Positions 1-4,876 of a stretch of DNA of 7,425 bases are shown here, piece after piece (positions within the stretch are counted from its first letter, which is position 1; every line of letters starts with the position of its first letter). The DNA lies in NCBI GenBank assembly GCA_030052355.1, contig JASIGS010000748.1, positions 1 through 7,425 of the forward strand, in the 5' to 3' direction. Source of the DNA: Streptosporangiaceae bacterium. Its GTDB lineage: Bacteria; Actinomycetota; Actinomycetes; Streptosporangiales; Streptosporangiaceae. Position numbers and translations under genes: made by a program. The notes below the pieces were generated by a model. That model did no database searches. It was not told the origin of the DNA and was given only the letters and a program-made list of their open reading frames with translations.

Positions 1-2807
1 CGGCCGTCGCGCAAGCGGCCGCCCAGGCCGGGAGCATCTCCGGCACGGTGGTCGGCCCGGCCGCTGTCCCGCTCGCGGGCATCTGCGTCACGGCCACCGG
101 GCCAAGCGGCCGGCTGCTAGCCCGCACTAACGGCGATGGCCAGTACACCCTGGCTGGCCTGAAGGCAGGCAGATACACCGTCGGCTACGCCGACTGCACG
201 AGCCCGGACAGCTACGCAGCGCGGGCGTATCCGGGCGGGAGCGTCCACGTAGCCGGCGGCCAGCGCGCCTCTCTCGAGCCGGTCACGCTGACGGCCACCT
301 CGCCGATGCAGGCGATCGCGACCGAGCAGGCGTACGCACAGGCGCACGAGTCCGCGGCACCCTCGGCGGCTAATGCCGCCACGACGGTCAAGTACGCGGT
401 GACGGGCACGGTCAGCGATAAGGCGGGCAAGCCGCTTGCAGGGATCTGCGTCACGGCCACCGGCGAGATAAAGCTGGGCGGGGACTTCGTTTTTTCGGTC
501 TTTGCGAAGACCAATAAGGACGGCCGCTACGCGATCCCCGCGCTGCCATCGGGCTTTCACGTAGTGAGCTGGCAACTCCTGTTCACCGTTGGCTGCGGGA
601 ACGGCGGTAACTACGCGCCGCAGTGGTGGCGCGGCGCCGCTTCAGCGGCCAAGGCGACGGCTCTGCCCGCCAGCACGCACGAGATCACCGGCATCGACGC
701 CACGCTGACGCAGGGCGGGAGCATCGCAGGCGTGATCAGGGGCAAGAGCGCCTCCGGCCCTGGCCTGAAGGGCGCGTGTGTGCAGGCCTTTGGCATCGGT
801 GGCCAGGGAGGCGTGAGCATTCTGGCGCACAGCGGTGCGGGCGGCCGGTATGTGCTGCGGGGCCTCGGTACCGGAAGCTACGACGTCGCCTTCTTGGCCT
901 GCAGCGCAGGCAACTATCTCAACGGCAGCTACCGGAAGGTCACGGCCCGGGTCGGCACCACCAGAACGCTCAACGCGTTCCTGGTTGCGGGCGCGACGGT
1001 GGCCGGCACGGTCACCAGCAGCCTGGCCGGCCACGCGGTGCTGGCCAAGATCTGCGTAGTCGTGTCCGGCTCCGGGCTCGGAATATTCCTCCCGGAAACG
1101 GAAACGGAAACAACCAAGTCCGGCCACTACAGCATTGATCAACTTCCGCACGGGACGTACTACGTCACCTTCTTCGGTGGCTGCGGAAACAGCGGCAGCT
1201 ACGCCCCGCAGTACTACCAGGCGGGTGCCAGGACCGGCAGCTTGAGCGCGGCAACCGCTACCGCCATCAAGCTGGGCGTCGGCGCCAAGTACACGGCCAG
1301 CGTGGCGATGCTGCCGGGCGGCACGCTCGCAGGGACCGTGACCGCCCAGCCGTCAGGCGGGCCGGTGAAGAACGTGTGCGTCGAACCGATCACCGAGCCT
1401 GAGTTCGGCGGGCTACCGTCTGTGCCATTTGCCATCGCCGAGCCGTTCGGCCAGGCGATAACGAATGCGGCCGGTAGGTACACGGTGAACAACCTGCAGC
1501 CAGGCCTCTACATCCTCGAAGTCGCCGACTGTTTCAACTACAAGTACTCGGGTACCTGGTTCGACCCGGAGGGCAACAACTCGCCGCAATTGATCTCGGT
1601 GACAAGTGGTGCGGTGGTCCGCGCGGACGCTTCGCTGTCACCCGCAGGCAGCATCACCGGCACCGTTACCGACCACGCTGGTCACGGGCTGAAGGACATC
1701 TGCATGGAGGCGATCAGGCAGGGCACCGTCGCGTCGCAGATGATCCCGTTCTACGGGCCGAGAAATGCAGTTTCCGGCAAGACAGGAAAGTTCGAATTCG
1801 AGGGTCTGCCGCCGGGCTCCTACTCGGTCGGGTTTGCAGCCTGCGGCGGCCATTATGCGGCGCAGTGGTACAAGGACAAGGCTCCGGGCAGTCCTGGAAC
1901 GGCCGTACAAGTCCGGGCCGGGCGTACCACGTCGAACATCAACGCGACGCTGACCAGCGGAAAGTCCGTTTCAGTAGTCGTCGTGTCCGGCGTTACCGGC
2001 AAGCCGGTCCCTGGCTGCCTGATGGTCTCGTCTGGACCGCTCAGCCTGCTGCCGACCGTCTCCACGTCCAGGTCAGGAAGGTTCACCGTCAAGCATTTGG
2101 CCGCCGGGACCTACCAGGCCGAGGCGTACTCATGCGGCCACGGTGCCGCACTGCTCGCCCAGCTCCAGACCGAGATCAGGATCCCGGCGGGTCACAGCAC
2201 CACGACCATCGTCCTGCGGCTGCCGAGGCGCGGGTCCATCGCCGGTACGGTGACCGCTCCGGGAACACCGGGCGGAGCGACCTACGCCTGTGTCTACGTG
2301 ACCTCGGACTCGGGCGAATTCTCGGCCACTGCCACAGTCAATCGGAGCGGGCAGTACTCGCTGACGAATGTGGCGCCCGGGAGCTATCAGGTGCTAATCG
2401 ACGACGGCTGCTCGGGCGGGAAAACACTGGCCCCGCAGGCGTTCTCCGTCCATGTCGCGGCGGGGGCCACCACGACGCTGAACGCCGTGCTGGTCGCTAA
2501 CGGCAGCATCACCGGGTCCGTCACGGGCAGCGCCTCGTCCGCTCCGGTGGCCGGGATCTGCGTGGCCGCGTACGCCAGCACCACGGCAACCGAGCCCGCG
2601 GCCGTGGCGATCACCGTCGGCAACGGCAGCTACCAGATCGGTTTCCTGCCGCCCGGCACCTACCTGGTCAAGTTCAGCTCAGGCTGCGGCGCGAGCGGCT
2701 ACGCGACGCAGTGGTACAAGGACGCCAGCTCGGCAACCACGGCGACCGCCGTATCCGTGTCGCCGGGCGCAGCCGTCAGCGGCGTGAACGCGGCCATGAG
2801 TTCGTAG
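1..2807 (+). CDS. Secreted protein of nine tandem carboxypeptidase-regulatory-like domains, 5' partial
   Basis: The reading frame is open from base 3 and ends at TAG 2805-2807, giving 934 visible residues. The first in-frame GTG (base 48) falls inside the first beta-strand of the first repeat, and the motif GSISGTV is already encoded from base 30, so the real start is upstream. The residues before it (AVAQAAAQA) look like the end of a signal peptide with an A-x-A cleavage site, which is inference. The rest is nine units of about 90-110 residues with the pattern G-S-I-x-G-T-V, then G-I-C-V, then G-x-Y-x-I-x-x-L-P-P-G-x-Y-x-V-x-F-x-x-C. This is the carboxypeptidase regulatory-like / Cna-B type beta-sandwich. 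All 18 cysteines fall two per unit, suggesting one disulfide per domain outside the cell. There is no catalytic domain, LPXTG sorting signal or C-terminal membrane segment in the visible part, so the protein is probably released or held non-covalently. Its role (adhesion, surface stalk or binding) cannot be told from sequence. Confidence 0.85.
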   Translation, partial: AVAQAAAQAGSISGTVVGPAAVPLAGICVTATGPSGRLLARTNGDGQYTLAGLKAGRYTVGYADCTSPDSYAARAYPGGSVHVAGGQRASLEPVTLTATSPMQAIATEQAYAQAHESAAPSAANAATTVKYAVTGTVSDKAGKPLAGICVTATGEIKLGGDFVFSVFAKTNKDGRYAIPALPSGFHVVSWQLLFTVGCGNGGNYAPQWWRGAASAAKATALPASTHEITGIDATLTQGGSIAGVIRGKSASGPGLKGACVQAFGIGGQGGVSILAHSGAGGRYVLRGLGTGSYDVAFLACSAGNYLNGSYRKVTARVGTTRTLNAFLVAGATVAGTVTSSLAGHAVLAKICVVVSGSGLGIFLPETETETTKSGHYSIDQLPHGTYYVTFFGGCGNSGSYAPQYYQAGARTGSLSAATATAIKLGVGAKYTASVAMLPGGTLAGTVTAQPSGGPVKNVCVEPITEPEFGGLPSVPFAIAEPFGQAITNAAGRYTVNNLQPGLYILEVADCFNYKYSGTWFDPEGNNSPQLISVTSGAVVRADASLSPAGSITGTVTDHAGHGLKDICMEAIRQGTVASQMIPFYGPRNAVSGKTGKFEFEGLPPGSYSVGFAACGGHYAAQWYKDKAPGSPGTAVQVRAGRTTSNINATLTSGKSVSVVVVSGVTGKPVPGCLMVSSGPLSLLPTVSTSRSGRFTVKHLAAGTYQAEAYSCGHGAALLAQLQTEIRIPAGHSTTTIVLRLPRRGSIAGTVTAPGTPGGATYACVYVTSDSGEFSATATVNRSGQYSLTNVAPGSYQVLIDDGCSGGKTLAPQAFSVHVAAGATTTLNAVLVANGSITGSVTGSASSAPVAGICVAAYASTTATEPAAVAITVGNGSYQIGFLPPGTYLVKFSSGCGASGYATQWYKDASSATTATAVSVSPGAAVSGVNAAMSS
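30..2804 (+). repeat. Nine tandem protein-domain repeats within the secreted protein
   Basis: Approximate unit boundaries in bases are 30-389 (including a 30-residue Ala-rich linker at its end), 390-713, 714-992, 993-1316, 1317-1643, 1644-1958, 1959-2228, 2229-2501 and 2502-2804. The units are clearly related as proteins but mostly diverged as DNA. Short identical DNA tracts remain: a 20-base match between 81-100 and 444-463 (around the GICVTATG codons of units 1 and 2) and a 17-base match between 1861-1877 and 2707-2723 (the QWYKD codons of units 6 and 9). This indicates old duplication with limited recent exchange. Unit 7 is the most divergent, with its first strand reading VSVVVVSG in place of IAGTVT. 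Confidence 0.8.
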
Positions 2808-2817
2808 GACCAGTAAG

Positions 2818-2859
2818 TCACCGCCGGCCAGGCTGCGCGCTCAGCCGGGCCGGCGGTGG
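2818..2859 (+). terminator. Strong hairpin after the repeat-protein gene
   Basis: Eleven bases after the stop codon a perfect 11-bp inverted repeat, CACCGCCGGCC (2819-2829) and GGCCGGCGGTG (2848-2858), encloses a second 5-bp stem, GGCTG (2831-2835) with CAGCC (2842-2846). A single A/G mismatch separates the stems, the loop is six bases (CGCGCT), and a closing T-G wobble is possible. No T-run follows. U-less hairpins of this kind are common after actinomycete genes and may act as terminators or as 3'-end protectors. It would separate this gene from arfB. Confidence 0.6.
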
Positions 2860-2873
2860 CACTGGCGAGCGGC

Positions 2874-2887
2874 TCCCGGCGCCGGGA
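2874..2887. other. Perfect 14-bp palindrome upstream of arfB
   Basis: TCCCGGCGCCGGGA is a perfect self-complementary 14-mer in the non-coding gap between the repeat-protein gene and arfB. It could be a regulator-binding site or a chance product of high GC content. It has no loop, so it is a poor hairpin. No promoter with convincing -35 and -10 boxes is visible in this 134-base gap. Confidence 0.3.
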
Positions 2888-2918
2888 CGGCATGGGCCCA
2901 GTGTGATAAGGACTATTC

Positions 2919-2945
2919 ATGCCGCGCACGCCGGAGCCGCAGTGA
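2919..2945 (+). other. Possible 8-codon leader ORF overlapping the arfB start
   Basis: An ATG at 2919 has a well-placed AAGGA at 2908-2912 (six bases upstream) and encodes MPRTPEPQ before TGA at 2943-2945. The TGA overlaps the arfB GTG (2942-2944) as GTGA, the classic layout for translational coupling. Nothing else supports its translation, and a frame this short can arise by chance. The purine run could instead serve an alternative upstream GTG. Confidence 0.2.
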
Positions 2946-3364
2946 GCGTTGACGTCGTGGTGCGAGGCATCACGATCCCGCCCGACGAGCTGTCCTGGCG
3001 ATTCAGCAGGTCGTCCGGGCCGGGCGGGCAGTCTGTCAACACGACCGACAGCCAGGCCGAGCTTTCCTTCGACCTGGAAGCTTCGGCTTCGCTGCCTCCG
3101 GCCTTCAGGGAACGTGCCCTCAGGGCGCTTCAGCATCGGCTGGCGGGCGGCGTCATCACGGTAACGGCCAGCGAGCACCGGTCTCAGCTGCGGAACAGGG
3201 AGGCGGCGGCGGCCAGGATGAGTGCTCTGCTCACGGCCGCAACGGCGCCGCCGCCCAAGGCTCGCAGGCCGACGAGGCCAACCCGCGGCTCGGTCGAGCG
3301 ACGGCTCGACGCCAAGCGGCGGCGATCTGAGACCAAGCGGCTCCGCCGGTTCGACGAGGGCTAG
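2942..3364 (+). CDS. arfB: Alternative ribosome-rescue factor ArfB (peptidyl-tRNA hydrolase, GGQ type)
   Basis: This 140-residue protein belongs to the class-I release-factor-like family of E. coli ArfB (YaeJ). Such proteins enter ribosomes stalled on mRNAs without a stop codon and hydrolyse the peptidyl-tRNA, freeing chain and ribosome in the cytoplasm. The family signature WRFSRSSGPGGQSVNTTDS covers residues 19-37, with the catalytic GGQ at 28-30. A conserved HRSQLRNREAA segment lies at 79-89. The Lys/Arg-rich tail (about 105-140) matches the extension that ArfB lodges in the empty mRNA channel. It has no codon-recognition domain, and its size is normal for the family. GTG 2942 was chosen because it gives the usual short N-terminus and has GGAG at 2933-2936. 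An in-frame GTG at 2903 would add 13 residues and is less likely. The stop codon overlaps that of the convergent DUF1697 gene. Confidence 0.93.
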   Translation: MSVDVVVRGITIPPDELSWRFSRSSGPGGQSVNTTDSQAELSFDLEASASLPPAFRERALRALQHRLAGGVITVTASEHRSQLRNREAAAARMSALLTAATAPPPKARRPTRPTRGSVERRLDAKRRRSETKRLRRFDEG

Positions 3365-3900
3365 CCGCCGGCGGTCAGGTCAGCCAGCCTGGTGACCGTG
3401 TTCCAGTTCCTGGACGTCGCGGCGACGCCTAGCCACTTCTCGACCGCGTTGTTGGTCAGCTTGGTCCGGGCAGCGCCGTTCGGGCACCACAGATAGGCGT
3501 GCCGGCCGGTCACCCACATCTGGTCAGGCTCGAACGAGCGGGCCATGACCTTAGCGGCGGCCGCCGGATCAGGCTGGCTGCCGAAGAACGCGACGAAATA
3601 GCGTGACGGGTTCTCCGGCTCGCCACCCAGCGGATTCCCGCCGACGGCCGCGGCCATCTCGGCGCCCGTCCTGACCATGACGCCGCAGCGGACGCCAAGG
3701 TGCTCGGCGGCAGCCGCCTGGATCTCGGCCTCTAGCTTGGCCGCGTCACGGCCGGGCGAGCTGAACGCGGCGTTCCCGCTCTGCAGGTAGGTGGTCACGT
3801 CGCTATAGCCCAGATCGGCGAGTACCTCGCGCAGCGCCGCCATCGACACCTTCGAGTCGCCGCCCAGGTTGACGGCCCGAAGTAGCGCCGCGTATCGCAT
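3361..3900 (-). CDS. DUF1697 domain protein
   Basis: This is a complete 179-residue protein of the DUF1697 family, whose biochemical role is not known to me. The family hallmarks are all present: LLRAVNLGG near residues 6-14, TYLQSGN at 37-43, the central RYFVAFF strand at 100-106, and the C-terminal TSRNWNTVTRL at 162-172. It is probably cytoplasmic, with no signal peptide or membrane segment. The start is the ATG at 3898-3900 (read on the minus strand), preceded by AAGGGAG (3910-3916) at good spacing. The frame stays open to 4026, but that extension is Pro/Ser-rich, unlike the family, and runs over the 5' end of the erm gene. The stop (3361-3363) shares a CTAG with the arfB stop. Any promoter must lie inside the erm coding region, where the nearest AT-rich -10-like site on this strand is TAATTT (4026-4031), without a clear -35. 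Confidence 0.93.
   Translation of the reverse strand: MRYAALLRAVNLGGDSKVSMAALREVLADLGYSDVTTYLQSGNAAFSSPGRDAAKLEAEIQAAAAEHLGVRCGVMVRTGAEMAAAVGGNPLGGEPENPSRYFVAFFGSQPDPAAAAKVMARSFEPDQMWVTGRHAYLWCPNGAARTKLTNNAVEKWLGVAATSRNWNTVTRLADLTAGG
3365..3374. other. Short palindrome at the convergent gene ends
   Basis: CCGCCGGCGG is a perfect 10-bp palindrome directly next to the shared CTAG stop codons, within the last codons of the DUF1697 gene. Its right half can also pair with CCGCCGG at 3343-3349 in arfB (7-bp stem, 18-base loop). It could contribute to bidirectional termination, but there is no T-run and the evidence is weak. Confidence 0.2.
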
Positions 3901-3901
3901 G

Positions 3902-3930
3902 CTGACCGGCTCCCTTCGACTCAGTACGCT
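3902..3930 (+). promoter_or_regulatory. Candidate sigma-70-type promoter for erm giving a leaderless transcript
   Basis: CTGACC (3902-3907) and TACGCT (3925-3930) are separated by exactly 17 bases and resemble the actinobacterial housekeeping consensus (TTGAC and TAnnnT). Transcription would begin about seven bases after the -10 box, at or next to the GTG start codon 3937. No Shine-Dalgarno sequence precedes that GTG, which fits a leaderless mRNA. The -35 box lies one base from the DUF1697 start codon, and the promoter covers that gene's ribosome-binding site on the other strand. Confidence 0.45.
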
Positions 3931-3936
3931 AGGCCG

Positions 3937-4767
3937 GTGAACACTCGGGGGGCTCCGGGGCGCGGCCCCCGGGCTGGTGCTGCCGGGCGCACCGACCGCG
4001 ACCGGCGGCGGCGCGAACTGTCTCAAAATTACCTGCGAGATCCCGCGTCAGCCAGGCAATTCCTGCGCTCGGTAACGGCGGATCCGCAAGGGCTGTGCGT
4101 AGAGGTCGGCGCCGGCGAGGGCATCGTGACGAGCCGGCTGGCCGCCATGTTCGGCGAGGTTGTCGCGTATGAGGTCGACCAGGCGCTAGCCGGCCGGCTG
4201 CGAGCCAGGGTCCGTGACAGCGACAACGTCCGCGTCGTGATGGCGGACTTCCTGACCGCGCGCCCGCCCGCCCGCCCGTTCCAGGTCGTCGGGAACGCCC
4301 CGTTCTCGCTGACTTCTCCGATCGTGGACTGGTGCCTGAAGTCGCGCCGGATGACAACGGCGACCCTCATCACGCAGCTGGAGTACGCCAAGAAGCGAAC
4401 CGGCGGCTATGGACGCTGGACGCTGCTGACGGTGAGCACCTGGCCGGTGGTCCGCTGGGAGCTGCGTGGGAGCATCGCCAGGACTCAGTTCCGCCCTGTG
4501 CCGAAGGTGGACGCGGGCATCCTGCGCCTGGAGCGGCGGACTGAGCCGCTGGTGGGCCAGTCCCGGATGGCCGCGTACCGGCGCGTCGTGGCGGCGGGCT
4601 TCAGCGGGGTTGGCGGCTCCGTCCAGGCATCGCTGCGCAGGTCCTACCCGCCGGACCTGGTAACGTCCGCTTGCTCCCGGGCCGGGCTGGACCGGCGCGC
4701 CGTCGTGGCGTTCGTGACTCCTGACCAGTGGGTGCAGATCTTTAGCGTCCTGGACGGAGCGCGTTAA
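3937..4767 (+). CDS. erm: ErmE-type 23S rRNA (adenine-N6) methyltransferase
   Basis: This 276-residue cytoplasmic enzyme is predicted to methylate the N6 of the adenine equivalent to A2058 in 23S rRNA using S-adenosylmethionine, giving macrolide-lincosamide-streptogramin B resistance. It aligns along its length with my recollection of ErmE from the erythromycin producer: a basic N-terminus ending in RTDRDRRRRELSQNYL, SAM motif I EVGAGEG (56-62), acidic ribose-binding E79 in YEVD, ADF (103-105), motif IV NAPF (120-123) followed by IVDWCL, then TQLEYAKKRTGGYGRW (146-161), FRPVPKVDAGILRL (185-198) and a C-terminal helical domain with GVGGSVQASL and PDQW. The motifs separate it from the housekeeping KsgA dimethyladenosine transferase. 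It lacks the long Gly/Arg tail of ErmE. The GTG at 3937 is the only start giving a family-like N-terminus; it has no Shine-Dalgarno. It is divergent from DUF1697, and no macrolide biosynthesis gene is visible nearby. No leader peptide for translational attenuation is present. Confidence 0.93.
   Translation: MNTRGAPGRGPRAGAAGRTDRDRRRRELSQNYLRDPASARQFLRSVTADPQGLCVEVGAGEGIVTSRLAAMFGEVVAYEVDQALAGRLRARVRDSDNVRVVMADFLTARPPARPFQVVGNAPFSLTSPIVDWCLKSRRMTTATLITQLEYAKKRTGGYGRWTLLTVSTWPVVRWELRGSIARTQFRPVPKVDAGILRLERRTEPLVGQSRMAAYRRVVAAGFSGVGGSVQASLRRSYPPDLVTSACSRAGLDRRAVVAFVTPDQWVQIFSVLDGAR
3955..3972 (+). other. G/C-rich hairpin in the first codons of erm
   Basis: CCGGGG (3955-3960) pairs perfectly with CCCCGG (3967-3972) around a six-base loop. 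The run of Cs at 3966-3970 could instead pair with the six Gs at 3947-3952, so two exclusive folds are possible within the first dozen codons. This could influence initiation on a leaderless message, or may only reflect Gly/Arg/Pro codons in a GC-rich genome. Confidence 0.25.
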
Positions 4768-4780
4768 GCCGATCGTTATC

Positions 4781-4790
4781 GATGTACATC
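4781..4790. promoter_or_regulatory. Perfect 10-bp palindrome in the erm-protease gap
   Basis: GATGTACATC is a perfect palindrome in a locally AT-rich stretch between the erm stop and the protease start, 87 bases before the protease ATG. It is placed like an operator. The symmetry does not extend into the flanks and no specific regulator can be named. No terminator hairpin with a T-run is visible after erm. Confidence 0.3.
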
Positions 4791-4812
4791 CCGCTTCACC
4801 CCCTGATTCTGT

Positions 4813-4818
4813 TAGCGT
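4813..4818 (+). promoter_or_regulatory. Possible -10 box for the protease gene
   Basis: TAGCGT fits the TAnnnT pattern and lies about 60 bases upstream of the protease ATG, in the least GC-rich part of the gap. No convincing -35 box is found 16-18 bases upstream, so the assignment is weak. The GATGTACATC palindrome sits just upstream of where a -35 would be. Confidence 0.22.
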
Positions 4819-4876
4819 CACTGCGGACTCTGGGAGTTGCGGCCACCACGCCGCCCGGCCGGATGAGGCGATCTGC

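Noticed and set aside
48..50. GTG at base 48 as the start of the repeat protein
   Set aside because: The frame continues upstream with GSISGT, which completes the first strand of unit 1 and matches the other units. The start must lie outside the window.
623..1151. Long Arg/Gly-rich open frames on both strands inside the repeat-protein gene
   Set aside because: They are shadows of the real frame in high-GC DNA, with biased composition, no recognisable domain and no ribosome-binding site.
2711..2941. Extension of the arfB frame back into the repeat-protein gene
   Set aside because: The extra residues overlap the upstream gene and its terminator hairpin, do not match the ArfB family, and the GTG at 2942 has its own GGAG.
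3890..3936. WhiB7-type AT-rich element upstream of erm
   Set aside because: WhiB7-dependent resistance promoters carry an AT-rich block next to the -35. The sequence here is GC-rich with no such block.
3901..4026. N-terminal extension of the DUF1697 frame by 42 residues
   Set aside because: The Pro/Ser-rich extension is unlike the family and overlaps the erm start. The ATG at 3898-3900 has a good Shine-Dalgarno and gives the typical MRYAALLRAVNLGG beginning.
4255..4280. CGCCCGCCCG tandem tetranucleotide-like run in erm as a slippage or phase-variation tract
   Set aside because: It encodes the Arg-Pro-Pro-Ala-Arg-Pro residues present at the same place as a Pro-rich linker in ErmE. The frame is intact and the tract is short.
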